Under the pieces are notes generated by a model, which saw nothing but the letters and a program-made list of their open reading frames with translations, did no database searches and was not told the origin of the DNA. DNA of 64,000 bases. Origin: Actinokineospora globicatena (GTDB lineage Bacteria > Actinomycetota > Actinomycetes > Mycobacteriales > Pseudonocardiaceae). Position 1 is the stretch's first letter. Each line of letters opens with the position of its first letter. This document shows positions 36,893 through 45,612 of the stretch, in pieces. The position numbers and the translations under genes were made by a program. The stretch spans positions 682,001 to 746,000 of the forward strand of contig NZ_JAMTCR010000004.1 in assembly GCF_024171945.1 (NCBI RefSeq). The letters run 5' to 3'.

Positions 36893-37447
36893 ATGCGGAA
36901 ACCGATCATCCACGCGCTCGTCGTCGCCGCGCTGCTCGCGGTGGCGGCGTGCGGTTCGGACGCGGCGAGCACCCCGACGGGGTCTCCTGGCCCAGGGGCA
37001 TCTGCCTCGGAGTCGGCCCCGGTCTCGTCGGCGGGCAACCCCGCGGGCAGCGGGCTGGTCACCGCCAAGGTGCCGGTGGAGCTGCGGCCGGTGGTCTCGG
37101 TCAAGCCGGGTATGGAGGTGTCCGGTCCGGACCAGGTGATCGGCCCGGACGACACCGTCTACACGCTGGGGCCGTCGATCGGCCAGTTCCCCGAGTTCAA
37201 GTCGGTGCGCGCGGAGCGGACGGACTTCGGCTGGGTGGTCACCATCGAGCTGACCGCGGCGACCTCGGCGGTGTTCGCCCAGTGGACGACCGCGCACGTC
37301 GGCGAGCAGCTGGCGGTGATGGTGGACGGGACCATGGTGTCGGCGCCCACCATCCAGGCGCCGATCACCGGGGGCTCGGTGCAGATCTCCGGCAACTTCA
37401 CCGAGGAGTCGGCCAAGCGCCTCGTCGCGGAGATCACCGGCTCGTGA
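36893..37447 (+). CDS. Lipoprotein with SecD P1-head-like domain
   Basis: A 184-aa lipoprotein. The signal peptide ends LLAVAAC (Cys20), and a Ser/Pro/Ala linker runs to about residue 60. The C-terminal 110 residues match the head of the SecD periplasmic P1 domain: [20 protein letters not shown] and [20 protein letters not shown] are the family signature. True SecD has six membrane helices; none are here, so this is a stand-alone head domain on the outer face of the membrane. TAGGAT ends 7 bases before the ATG (leaderless pattern). The rnhA start overlaps its stop. Confidence 0.85.
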   Translation: MRKPIIHALVVAALLAVAACGSDAASTPTGSPGPGASASESAPVSSAGNPAGSGLVTAKVPVELRPVVSVKPGMEVSGPDQVIGPDDTVYTLGPSIGQFPEFKSVRAERTDFGWVVTIELTAATSAVFAQWTTAHVGEQLAVMVDGTMVSAPTIQAPITGGSVQISGNFTEESAKRLVAEITGS

Positions 37448-37887
37448 TCGTCGAGATCTACACCGACGGCGCCTGCGCGCCCAACCCCGGCCCCGGCGGC
37501 TGGGGCGCGGTCCTGCGCTACGGCACCCACGAGCGCGAGCTCTCCGGCGGGTCGGCCGAGGAGACCACGAACAACCGGATGGAGCTGATGGCGCCGATCC
37601 AGGCGCTGGAGACGCTGACCCGGCGGTCGACGGTGAGGCTGTACACCGACAGCACGTACGTGCGCAACGGCATCACCAAGTGGGTGAGCCGCTGGCGGGC
37701 CAACGGCTGGAAGACCTCGGCGCGCGAACCGGTGAAGAACGTCGACCTGTGGCAGCGCCTGGAAGAGGCCGTCGCCAAGCACGACGTGGAGTGGCACTGG
37801 GTCAAGGGCCACAGCGGCCACCCGGAGAACGAACGCGCCGACCAGCTCGCGGTCGCGGGCATGCGCGCGGTACTCGCGAGTGGGTGA
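37444..37887 (+). CDS. rnhA: Ribonuclease HI
   Basis: A 147-aa RNase HI that cuts RNA in RNA-DNA hybrids. The catalytic acids appear in [39 protein letters not shown] and [11 protein letters not shown]; the handle region ([20 protein letters not shown]) is present, as in E. coli RNase HI. GTG 37444 overlaps the stop of the lipoprotein gene by 4 bases, and the next gene starts 8 bases before its end, so all three are probably one operon. Confidence 0.95.
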   Translation: MIVEIYTDGACAPNPGPGGWGAVLRYGTHERELSGGSAEETTNNRMELMAPIQALETLTRRSTVRLYTDSTYVRNGITKWVSRWRANGWKTSAREPVKNVDLWQRLEEAVAKHDVEWHWVKGHSGHPENERADQLAVAGMRAVLASG

Positions 37888-38449
37888 TCCGCCGGTGGAC
37901 GCCTCGAAGGCGCGCATGCTCGGGCACGAGTGGTACCTGGACTCGCCCGCGCTCGCGGAGGAACGCCGACAGTGCTGGCGGCAGCTGGACCGCTTCAACG
38001 CCACGGGCGCGGATGATGACGAGTTGCGCCAAGAGATCCTCAGCGGCCTCTTCGCGGAGTTCGGTCCCGGCGCGGTAGTGCTACCTCGCTTCCAGTGCAG
38101 CTACGGCACTTTGACCCGGGTCGGCGCTAGAACCTTCGTCAACAGCGACGCCCTCTTCATGGACGACGGCGGCATCACCATCGGCGCGGACGTGCGCATC
38201 GGCCCTAGAGTTCAACTCCTGACCGCCACCCACCCGACCACCGACCACGACCGCCGCCGCGAAGGCTGGGAACGCCCGCTCCCCATCACCATCGGCGACA
38301 ACACCTGGCTCGGCGGCGGCGTCATCGTCTGCCCTGGCGTCCGCATCGCCGATAACGCGGTGGTCGGCGCGGGTAGCGTCGTCACGCACGACATCCCCGG
38401 CCACGCCTTGGCCGTCGGTAACCCTGCCCGGGTCGTCAGGCGGCTTTGA
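37880..38449 (+). CDS. Sugar O-acetyltransferase (maltose/galactoside type)
   Basis: A 189-aa left-handed beta-helix transferase using acetyl-CoA. The N-terminal Mac domain ([20 protein letters not shown]) is followed by hexapeptide coils: [15 protein letters not shown] and [20 protein letters not shown]. The active-site histidine lies in LTATHPTTD. The acceptor is probably a sugar or related hydroxyl. GTG 37880 lies within the end of rnhA. Downstream the sequence changes abruptly to lower GC. Confidence 0.88.
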   Translation: MGDPPVDASKARMLGHEWYLDSPALAEERRQCWRQLDRFNATGADDDELRQEILSGLFAEFGPGAVVLPRFQCSYGTLTRVGARTFVNSDALFMDDGGITIGADVRIGPRVQLLTATHPTTDHDRRREGWERPLPITIGDNTWLGGGVIVCPGVRIADNAVVGAGSVVTHDIPGHALAVGNPARVVRRL

Positions 38450-38743
38450 CAGGGATCGTCCATTTAGGCCAGTGCGAATTCGACGACGAGAAGGCACTTG
38501 CTCGCGATCAAGGCGGCATTCGATACGCTCGGGAGCGTCTAGGAAGAGGCACATGTGTCGCGCTGATGATCTTCTACTGGTCGACTCGGCACCGTCGGCC
38601 CCGTGCTCCGATCTGGCGCACCGACCCGGGCGGATGCCAGGTCAACATCAACGAGCTAGGTCACCCAGTGTTCACCACCGCAGCCCTTGGGTGACTTTGA
38701 TCGAACACCTGTGTCACTGTCGGGTGCCATGCTCGCCGAGCCC
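38450..38743. other. Spacer before the restriction-modification genes
   Basis: About 300 bases of mixed composition between the acetyltransferase and the methyltransferase gene. Short open frames occur on the plus strand (for example to 38694), but none has a good RBS or a recognisable protein. It may hold the left border of the acquired module. A TAGGCT -10-like hexamer at 38744-38749 closes it. Confidence 0.4.
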
Positions 38744-38755
38744 TAGGCTGTGCCG

Positions 38756-40426
38756 GTGACACTCCAGATCCCGGATATCCAGAACTACGGCGTGGTCTTC
38801 ACCCGCCGGTGGGTGGTTGAGGTGCTGCTCGACCTGACTGGTTACACCGTTGAGCGTGATCTTGGTTCCCTGCGCCTGGTGGAGCCGTCATGTGGCTCCG
38901 GGGCTTTCCTTGGTCCCGTAGTAGAACGCCTCGTGGCGAGCGCAAAAGCTCATGAACGCGAGTTCTCCTCGCTCGGTGGTGCGCTCAGGGCGTACGACGT
39001 CCAAGCCGACCACGTCAAAGTCTCCCAGGAGCTCTGTCGTGATCGCTTGATCACCGCTGGCGTGCCCGGACCCACGGCAACCAGTCTCGTCGAGGAGTGG
39101 ATCAACGAGGCCGACTTCCTGCTGCCCGAGGTCGATGGACACGCTGCCGATGTCGTGGTTGGAAACCCGCCGTACATCCGCTACGACGACCTCCCCGATG
39201 GTCTAGCAGCGCAGTACCGCCGCGCTTGGCCGACGATGCGCGGCCGAGGCGACATCTACGTCGGGTTCATCGAACGGTCGTTGCGGCTGCTGAAGCCCGG
39301 CGGCAAGGTCGGCTTGATCTGCGCCGACCGGTGGATGAGGAACCAGTACGGGGCGGACTTGCGCGAGTTGGTGGCTCGGGATTACGCCGTGGAGCACGTC
39401 TGGACGATGCACGACGTCGATGCGTTCGAGTTGAGGGTTTCGGCGTACCCGGCGATAATAGTGCTCGGCAATCGTGCCCAAGGCCCAGTTGTGGTGGCAG
39501 ACACTACCGGCGAGTTCGGGGCTTCAAGCGCGTGCGCACTTGTGAAAGCGGCTCAAGCTGATGACTTTCGGGAATTCTCCGATATTGGGGTGAAGGCGCA
39601 CCGACTCCCGCATTGGTTTGATGGTGGTGAATTGTGGCCGACCGGTTCTCCGGCCCGCCTCGCGTTGATCGAGTATTTGAACGATCGATTCTATCCTTTG
39701 CACGATGCGACAACTGGAACAAAGGTGTCCATCGGTGTTGCTACTGGTGCGGACAAGATATATGTCACAAAGGATTCCGCCATTGCCGAACCGGATCGCA
39801 TCCTGCCTCTGGCGATGCGTTGCGATCTCGCGTCTGGTGTCTTCGAATGGCAGGGCAATTATTTGCTCAATCCGTGGAGAGATGACGGAACTCTGATTTC
39901 ATTGAGTGACTACCCACGTATGAATGCCTATCTTTCGAAATATCCGAGTTTGCGCGATCGCTTTGTGGCCAAGAAAGATTCAGCGTCGTGGTATCGAACT
40001 ATCGATAAAGTGCAACCCGGGCTCGTGGACAGGCCGAAGCTGTTGATTCAGGATATGAAAACTACCATTCATCCGGTGTTGGATGTAGGTGGTCACTATC
40101 CGCATCACAATCTCTACTATGTTATTTCGGATGTGTGGGACATGGAAATACTTGGCGGCCTGCTGCTGTCGCGGATCGCGCAGGCGTTCATCGAGGCATA
40201 CTGCGTGCGGATGCGCGGTGGTACTCTCCGTTTTCAAGCCCAGTATCTCAAACGTATCCGGGTTCCCAGGCCTGACGGTATCGCCCCGCCCATCCAGGAA
40301 GCTTTGCGTTTGGCGTTCCGGAGTCGGGATTCGTTGGCTGCGACGAGGGCGGCAGCCGCTGCCTATGGCATCGACCTGCAAGATTGGGAACTGGGGCCTA
40401 CTATCAACGCAGAGGACGAGGCGTGA
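38756..40426 (+). CDS. N6-adenine DNA methyltransferase (type II, PaeR7I-like)
   Basis: A 556-aa DNA adenine methylase. Motif I VEPSCGSGAFLG (near residue 42) binds SAM, and NPPYIRYDDLP (near 135) is the catalytic NPPY. A C-terminal target-recognition part follows (QAFIEAYCVRMRGGTLRFQA, QYLKRIRVP). It protects the site cut by the endonuclease encoded next, and the pairing with a PaeR7I-like nuclease suggests CTCGAG. GTG 38756 was chosen because TAGGCT ends 6 bases upstream (leaderless pattern); GTG 38750 is the alternative. Base composition is far less GC-rich than neighbours, especially 39.5-40.3 kb, indicating acquisition. Confidence 0.88.
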   Translation: MTLQIPDIQNYGVVFTRRWVVEVLLDLTGYTVERDLGSLRLVEPSCGSGAFLGPVVERLVASAKAHEREFSSLGGALRAYDVQADHVKVSQELCRDRLITAGVPGPTATSLVEEWINEADFLLPEVDGHAADVVVGNPPYIRYDDLPDGLAAQYRRAWPTMRGRGDIYVGFIERSLRLLKPGGKVGLICADRWMRNQYGADLRELVARDYAVEHVWTMHDVDAFELRVSAYPAIIVLGNRAQGPVVVADTTGEFGASSACALVKAAQADDFREFSDIGVKAHRLPHWFDGGELWPTGSPARLALIEYLNDRFYPLHDATTGTKVSIGVATGADKIYVTKDSAIAEPDRILPLAMRCDLASGVFEWQGNYLLNPWRDDGTLISLSDYPRMNAYLSKYPSLRDRFVAKKDSASWYRTIDKVQPGLVDRPKLLIQDMKTTIHPVLDVGGHYPHHNLYYVISDVWDMEILGGLLLSRIAQAFIEAYCVRMRGGTLRFQAQYLKRIRVPRPDGIAPPIQEALRLAFRSRDSLAATRAAAAAYGIDLQDWELGPTINAEDEA

Positions 40427-41151
40427 CGACCAGTTACGAGGACTATGATTTGGCGATCCGGGCGTTCTGGGCGGGACGTGACCTGCAGGCGCAAAAACAG
40501 GTTGAATCGGGTAGGGCCGATGCGGGCACTCGCGGATCTGTGACTGGTGGACAACATCTTGCGGCACTGCAGCAGTTGATCGCGCGCGAGTTTTATCCGC
40601 TTGCCGAAACCGGCATCGATGTCTCTGAGGTTGCTATTCGTTACAAGGGTGCCATTCCGCTTCCCGGGTACTACCGACGTACCAAGAGTTGGGACGTTGT
40701 GGTGACCTACAAAGGTATTCTGGTGGCGGCTATTGAGTGTAAGTCGCAGGTCGGTTCGTTTGGCAAAAACTTTAATAATCGGACCGAGGAAGCCATTGGC
40801 AACGCTGTAGATTTACGGCGTGCTTACCAGGCCGGACTTGTTGGCCCTCTCGAACCATGGATCGGGTTCGTGTTTGTGATTGAACATGCGCCGGACTCGA
40901 CTCTGATTGACCTCAACAAGGGCGGGAGGGCGATATATCGAGCCGATCCCTTGTTTGACGGATCCTCATATGTGAGTCGCTATCAGATACTGCTTCAGCG
41001 CCTGGTCCGTGAACGATTGTACGATGCCGCCTGCCTCGTCACCTCGGTAAAAGGTGAGGGTATTCATAGTGAACCAATTGCGGAAGTTTCTACACGCAAT
41101 TTTGCGGAGGCTATCGCGGAACGGATCGCGTACATCAAGGGGCTGGCTTAG
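40423..41151 (+). CDS. Type II restriction endonuclease, PaeR7I/XhoI family
   Basis: A 242-aa nuclease whose start GTGA overlaps the methylase stop. KSWDVVVTYKGILVAAIECK is a PD-(D/E)xK core: Asp near residue 89, Glu-x-Lys near 106-108. The next segment SFGKNFNNRTEEAIGNAVDL is the strongest family marker of PaeR7I/XhoI nucleases. Those cut CTCGAG, so that specificity is predicted. Length fits the family (about 245 aa) and the frame is intact, so the system looks functional. Low GC as in the methylase. Confidence 0.85.
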   Translation: MTTSYEDYDLAIRAFWAGRDLQAQKQVESGRADAGTRGSVTGGQHLAALQQLIAREFYPLAETGIDVSEVAIRYKGAIPLPGYYRRTKSWDVVVTYKGILVAAIECKSQVGSFGKNFNNRTEEAIGNAVDLRRAYQAGLVGPLEPWIGFVFVIEHAPDSTLIDLNKGGRAIYRADPLFDGSSYVSRYQILLQRLVRERLYDAACLVTSVKGEGIHSEPIAEVSTRNFAEAIAERIAYIKGLA

Positions 41152-41207
41152 TTCGCTCTGTCAGCGATTTCTGCCCCCTGAGCCCTCGTCGAATTCGCTC
41201 TCATGAT

Positions 41208-41612
41208 CTACTCGCCGCCGTCGGTCCCCGCGGCTCGGTAGGAGCGGGCGATGATGGCGCGCAGGGCCGTTGGGTCGGCCTCGTCGACGCGTTTGAGGTA
41301 GAGGCAGGACTTGCCGGTGCTGTGCTTGCCCAGGGTGGTCAGCAGGTCCGCGTAGTCGTCCAGGGAACCGGTTAGGTAGAGCACTGTCTGGGCCTTGCGC
41401 GGGGAGAAGCCGACCGCGACCGTGACGCCTTCTGTGCCGGTCTCGTAGCGGTAGTGGCGGGATCCGAAGCCGATGATCGACGTTCCCCACAGCACCGCCG
41501 GGTGGCTGGTCACCTCGGTCATCAGCGCCACCAGCGACTCGGCGTCCGCGCGGCGGCGGGCGTCCGGGATGGTGGTCAGGAACTCGGGGACGTCACTCGT
41601 GGTGGGTTCCAC
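41208..41612 (-). CDS. DUF1801 domain protein
   Basis: A 134-aa protein of the DUF1801/YdhG-like fold. The signatures are ADAESLVALMTEVTSHPAVL, WGTSIIGFGSRHYRY, VAVGFSPRKAQTVLYL, and the closing lysine-rich KHSTGKSCLYLKRVDEAD. Members are small, single-domain and functionally unresolved. The start overlaps the end of the next upstream gene by 20 bases, so they are co-transcribed. Confidence 0.85.
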   Translation of the reverse strand: MEPTTSDVPEFLTTIPDARRRADAESLVALMTEVTSHPAVLWGTSIIGFGSRHYRYETGTEGVTVAVGFSPRKAQTVLYLTGSLDDYADLLTTLGKHSTGKSCLYLKRVDEADPTALRAIIARSYRAAGTDGGE

Positions 41613-42480
41613 CGTCGACCTCGCTCAACAGTTCGCGGCACAGGGTGATCAGCCGGGCTCGTAGTGGGGTCGCGCGTTCGGTGAACGCGGACTGCGCGCG
41701 AACGTACTCCGCCCGGCCCCGTTCTGTCTCGATCCGCACGGGTTCGTAGCCCAGGTCGGACAGGTCGTAGGGGCTGGCGCGCATGTCCAGCGTCCGCACG
41801 TCCACGGCCAGGTCGAAGCAGTCCGCTACCAGCGAGGACGGCGTGAACGGGTCGAGTTTGTAGGCCCACTTGAACAGGTCCATGTTCGCGTGCAGGCAGC
41901 CCGGCTGTTCCAGCTCCACCTGCGCTTCCCGGCTGGGCTCCAGGGTGTTGAGCGGACGCGCGGGCGGGGTGAAGAACCGGTAGGCGTCGAAGTGGCTGCA
42001 CTTGATGGTGGACGACTCCACGACGTCGTCGGTCCCGGTCGGTCCCAGGCGGAGCGGCCAGGCGTGGCGCACGTCCTGGGTCCGGTAGACCATTGCCCAC
42101 TCGTGCAGGCCGAAGCAGCCCAGGCGCGGAGGGCGGGAAGCGGTGGCCGACAGCAGGGCGAGGACGAACTCCGCCGTGGCCTTGCGACCGGGGGACAGCG
42201 GGCCGAGCGTCACACCGTCCGCGGTCTCCCGGTAGGCGGACCAGCGGAGGTAGTCACGGGCGGAGTCGCCCGCCAGGACCACACCGGGGCCGGGGTGCCA
42301 GCGCTCCAGGTGGGCGGGCCGGTGCGAGTAGTACGTGAACAGGAAGTCCAGGACCGGGTGCTTCTCCTTGCGCCGCCTGCGTTCCTGGTGCGGGTCGGTC
42401 CACTGGCGCACGCGGGCGACGTGGGCCTCGCGCAGGGCGTGCCAGGCGGGTTCGGGCAGCACGCCCTCAGGAGCCGTCAC
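41593..42480 (-). CDS. Conserved protein, often annotated 3-methyladenine DNA glycosylase
   Basis: A 295-aa soluble protein. EKHPVLDFLFTYYSHRPAHL and LGCFGLHEWAMVYRTQ are conserved in many actinobacterial proteins that carry the label 3-methyladenine DNA glycosylase; I see no helix-hairpin-helix or other classical glycosylase motif, so I treat that name with caution. CSHFDAYRFFTPPARPLNTL and EQPGCLHANMDLFKWAYKL contain conserved His/Asp that might bind metal. It overlaps both neighbours, being part of an operon with DUF1801 and the CNNM genes. Confidence 0.65.
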   Translation of the reverse strand: MTAPEGVLPEPAWHALREAHVARVRQWTDPHQERRRRKEKHPVLDFLFTYYSHRPAHLERWHPGPGVVLAGDSARDYLRWSAYRETADGVTLGPLSPGRKATAEFVLALLSATASRPPRLGCFGLHEWAMVYRTQDVRHAWPLRLGPTGTDDVVESSTIKCSHFDAYRFFTPPARPLNTLEPSREAQVELEQPGCLHANMDLFKWAYKLDPFTPSSLVADCFDLAVDVRTLDMRASPYDLSDLGYEPVRIETERGRAEYVRAQSAFTERATPLRARLITLCRELLSEVDGGTHHE

Positions 42481-43516
42481 CGATGTGTGTCCCGTCGCGC
42501 ACCGTGCCCACGTACTCCTCCACCAGGTCCTCCAGCGCCACCACGCCGAGCACCTCGCGGTCGGCCGAGACGGCCTTGGCGAGGTGGCTCTGGGTCCGCC
42601 GCAGCGCGGCGAGCGCCTCGTCGAGCCGGGAGTCGGCGGGCAGTTCCGGCAGCCCGCGCACCCGCGACCAGGCCACCCTAGTGGCCGGGTCGGAGTCGAC
42701 CTGGTCCAGGACGTCCTTGACGTGGACGTAGCCGTTGAGCGCGCCGTCGGGCATGCGGACCGGGAAGCGGGAGAAGCCGGTCTCGGCGACCGCGTCGGCG
42801 ACCGCGCCCACCGTCGGCGGGTGCGGCACCGTCTTGAGCTTCTCCAGCGGCACCAGCACCTCGGCGACCGTGCGCCCGGCCGAGGACAGCGTGTTGGTCA
42901 GCCGCCGGTGCTCGGAGTCGTCGAGCAGGCCCTCGCGGCGGGACTCGGCGATCAGCGTGGCGAGCTCGTCGGAGGTGTAGGAGTTCTCCAGCTCCTCGCG
43001 CGGCTCCACCCCGAAGCGGCGCAGCACCGCGGTGGAGATCGTGGTGAACATGCCAAGCAGCGGGCGGACCAGCTTGCAGAACGCCAGGTGGACCGGCACC
43101 AGCGTGGTCGCGGCGCGTTCCGGACCGGCGATGGCCAGGTTCTTGGGCACCATCTCGCCCAGCACCGTGTGCAGGGTGACCACGACGCCGAGCGCCAGCG
43201 CGAACGCCACCCCGTGCACGACCGCCTCCGGCAGCCCGAGCGCCCCGAAGGGACCTTCGAGCAGGTGCGCGATGGCCGGTTCGGCGAGCGCGCCCAGCCC
43301 GAGCGAGCACACCGTCACGCCCAGCTGCGCGCCCGCGATCAGCAGCGGCAGCTGCCTGCCCGCTTCGATCGCGGCGGCCGCGCGGGTGTCGCCGTCCCTG
43401 GCCAGCGCCTCCAGCCGGTCGCGGCGCGCGGTGATGATCGCGAACTCGGCGCCGACGAAGAACGCGTTGCCCAGCAACAGCAGCAGGGTGGCACCCAGGG
43501 CCAGCACGTCGCTCAC
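42467..43516 (-). CDS. CNNM/HlyC-type membrane protein (DUF21 + CBS)
   Basis: A 349-aa protein. A DUF21/CNNM domain with about four membrane helices (residues 1-190: FFVGAEFAIITARRDRLEAL, LGEMVPKNLAIAGPER) is followed by a CBS pair (LVPLEKLKTVPHPPTVGAVA, YVHVKDVLDQVDSDP). It lacks the C-terminal CorC_HlyC domain found in the neighbouring longer paralogue. Relatives move or sense Mg2+ or Co2+. Its start overlaps the end of that paralogue by 4 bases; the two may form a heteromer. Confidence 0.87.
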   Translation of the reverse strand: MSDVLALGATLLLLLGNAFFVGAEFAIITARRDRLEALARDGDTRAAAAIEAGRQLPLLIAGAQLGVTVCSLGLGALAEPAIAHLLEGPFGALGLPEAVVHGVAFALALGVVVTLHTVLGEMVPKNLAIAGPERAATTLVPVHLAFCKLVRPLLGMFTTISTAVLRRFGVEPREELENSYTSDELATLIAESRREGLLDDSEHRRLTNTLSSAGRTVAEVLVPLEKLKTVPHPPTVGAVADAVAETGFSRFPVRMPDGALNGYVHVKDVLDQVDSDPATRVAWSRVRGLPELPADSRLDEALAALRRTQSHLAKAVSADREVLGVVALEDLVEEYVGTVRDGTHIGDGS

Positions 43517-44835
43517 GTGCTCACCCCCGGCAGCCGCGCCACGCGCAGCTCGGCGACCCGGTGCCGGTCCATCCGCAGCACCGTGATCCGCCAGCCGTCG
43601 ACCCGGATCTCGTCGTTGACCTCGGGGATGCGCCCCAGGTTGGTCAGCACCAGGCCCGCCACCGTCTCGTACTCCCCGCTGGGCATCCGGAACCCGGTCG
43701 CCTCGGCCAGCTCGTCGTCGCGCAGCAGCCCGGAGACCAGCCAGCTGTCGCGGCCCAGCGGCCGGACCGGGTTGACCTCGCCGCGGTCGTGCTCGTCGCG
43801 CACGTCGCCGACGATCTCCTCGATCAGGTCCTCCAGGGTGACCAGCCCCGCCGTGCCGCCGTACTCGTCGACCACCACGGCGACCTGCAGGCCGGACCCG
43901 CGCAGCCGGTCGAGCAGCACGTCACCGCCCAGCGTCTCGGGCACCGTCGGCACCGGCCTGGCCAGCGCGGCCACCGTCGTCACGGCCCGCTGCTCGCGCG
44001 GCACGCCGAACACCTGCTTGACGTGCACGACCCCGTGCACGTCGTCGAGGTCGCCGCCGTGCACCGGGAACCGGGAGAACCCGCTGCTGCGGGCCAGGTC
44101 CACCAGGTCGACCACGGTCGCGTCCGCGCGCAGGGCCTGCACCCGCACCCGCGGCGTCATCAGCTCGTCGGCCGTGCGGTCGCCGAAGCGCAGCGACCGG
44201 CTCAGCAGGGTCGCGGTGCCGGTGTCGATCGCGCCGGCCGCCGCGCTGGAGCGGACCAGACCACCCAGCTCCTGCGGGGACCGCGCCGAGCGCAGCTCCT
44301 CCTGCGGCTCGACGCCGAGGCCGCGCACGATCCAGTTCGCCGACCCGTTGAGCGCGTTGATCAGCCAGCGGAACACCGACGCGAACACGGCTTGGGCGCC
44401 GGCGACCGCGCGCGCGGTGGGCAGCGGCCGGGCGATGGCCAGGTTCTTGGGCACCAGCTCGCCGAACACCATCGACAGCGACGTCGCCACCAACAGCGCG
44501 ATCACCAGCCCGATCGCGTCCACCGCGGTCTCGCCCATGCCGGTCAGCGCCAGCAGCGGCTCGACCAGCGCGGCCAGCGCCGGTTCGGCGATGTAGCCGG
44601 TGATCAGCGTGGTGATGGTGATGCCGAGCTGGGCGGCGGAGAGCTGGAACGACAGCGACCGGTGCGCGCGCCAGATGGCCAGCGCCCGCCGGTCGCCGAC
44701 CTGCTCGGCGTGGTGGTCGACCTGGCTGCGCTCGAGCGTGGTCAGCGAGAACTCGGCCGCGACGAACAACGCCGTGCCCGCGGTCAGCCCGCAGACCGCG
44801 AGCAGCCCGAGGGCACTGAGCAGGAACGCGGTCAC
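43513..44835 (-). CDS. CNNM/HlyC-type membrane protein (DUF21 + CBS + CorC)
   Basis: A 440-aa full-length member. Membrane part: ALFVAAEFSLTTLERSQVDH and FGELVPKNLAIARPLP. CBS pair: MTPRVRVQALRADATVVDLV, VHVKQVFGVPREQRA, VVDEYGGTAGLVTLEDLIEE. C-terminal CorC_HlyC domain: SWLVSGLLRDDELAEATG to the end. Probable role is magnesium/cobalt homeostasis, with nucleotide sensing by CBS. First gene of a leftward run that continues through the shorter paralogue, the putative glycosylase and DUF1801. Its promoter lies in 44836-45029, where I see nothing else. Confidence 0.88.
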   Translation of the reverse strand: MTAFLLSALGLLAVCGLTAGTALFVAAEFSLTTLERSQVDHHAEQVGDRRALAIWRAHRSLSFQLSAAQLGITITTLITGYIAEPALAALVEPLLALTGMGETAVDAIGLVIALLVATSLSMVFGELVPKNLAIARPLPTARAVAGAQAVFASVFRWLINALNGSANWIVRGLGVEPQEELRSARSPQELGGLVRSSAAAGAIDTGTATLLSRSLRFGDRTADELMTPRVRVQALRADATVVDLVDLARSSGFSRFPVHGGDLDDVHGVVHVKQVFGVPREQRAVTTVAALARPVPTVPETLGGDVLLDRLRGSGLQVAVVVDEYGGTAGLVTLEDLIEEIVGDVRDEHDRGEVNPVRPLGRDSWLVSGLLRDDELAEATGFRMPSGEYETVAGLVLTNLGRIPEVNDEIRVDGWRITVLRMDRHRVAELRVARLPGVST

Positions 44836-45029
44836 CGAGCACCCCGCTCGGGTTGTTGGCCTAGCTGGCCGCCGGGACTCTCTCCCGGCCCGCTACTGCG
44901 GCCCGGCCTCTTCTTCTGCGCCTTGCGCACGGGAAGCCGCACTCCTCGGGTTTGTTCTGACGAACCGGCCCAGTCTAGAGCGATCGGACCCCGGTTGGCG
45001 TGGGTGGAGTCGCGTGCGACACGCCGCGA

Positions 45030-45602
45030 TCAACCCGATGGGTGCCACCGCGGGTCCCGGCCGAGCAGCGCGACCAGCCGCGTCGGCGGGTCGGCGTCGG
45101 CGGGAACCGGCACCGGCGGACCGAAGATGCCCGCGTCCCGCCACTGGTCGACCTGGTCGGTGAACTCCGCGAGCAGCGCGAGCGCGAGGTCGTCGCCGAT
45201 CACCGCGTCGTGGCCGGTGGCGGTCGCGAGGTCCCAGCCGTGCACGGCCAGGTCGAGGACCATCTGCCAGCGGTAGTCCACCGCCGGGCTGGAACCGCTG
45301 CTCAGGTGCACCTCGCGGTCATCGGGCACCCCGTCCCAGGCCCGCCGGGACACCTCGGACGCGGAGGTCCAGGCGGCCAGTGGGTCGTCGCCGACGAGGT
45401 CGCCGTCGTAGCGGTCGCCGACCTGCTCGATGGTCTCCCCGGCCACCAGGTGCGGCACCCAGAGCTGCTCGGACACCAGGTGGTTCACCAATTCCCTGGT
45501 CGACCAGTCCGCGCACGGGGTCGGCGCCGACCAGTCGGTCACCTGGTGCGCGGCCCGGTCGAACACGTCCCTGGCCTGGTCGTGGGCGGCGCTCGGTTCC
45601 AT
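45030..45602 (-). CDS. TIGR03086-type DinB/maleylpyruvate isomerase-like protein
   Basis: A 190-aa four-helix-bundle protein of the mycothiol-dependent/DinB superfamily. TPCADWSTRELVNHLVSEQL supplies the first metal-site histidine; DLAVHGWDLATATG supplies the conserved later histidine. In actinobacteria such proteins use mycothiol as cofactor or act as thiol transferases. ATG 45602 was preferred to upstream in-frame codons. The gene is 10 bases from the MFS gene, so they probably share a transcript. Confidence 0.8.
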   Translation of the reverse strand: MEPSAAHDQARDVFDRAAHQVTDWSAPTPCADWSTRELVNHLVSEQLWVPHLVAGETIEQVGDRYDGDLVGDDPLAAWTSASEVSRRAWDGVPDDREVHLSSGSSPAVDYRWQMVLDLAVHGWDLATATGHDAVIGDDLALALLAEFTDQVDQWRDAGIFGPPVPVPADADPPTRLVALLGRDPRWHPSG

Positions 45603-45612
45603 GGTCCCCAGT

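Noticed and set aside
38450..38743. Controller (C) protein gene for the restriction system
   Set aside because: The short frames here have no helix-turn-helix and no RBS; the methylase appears to have its own promoter.
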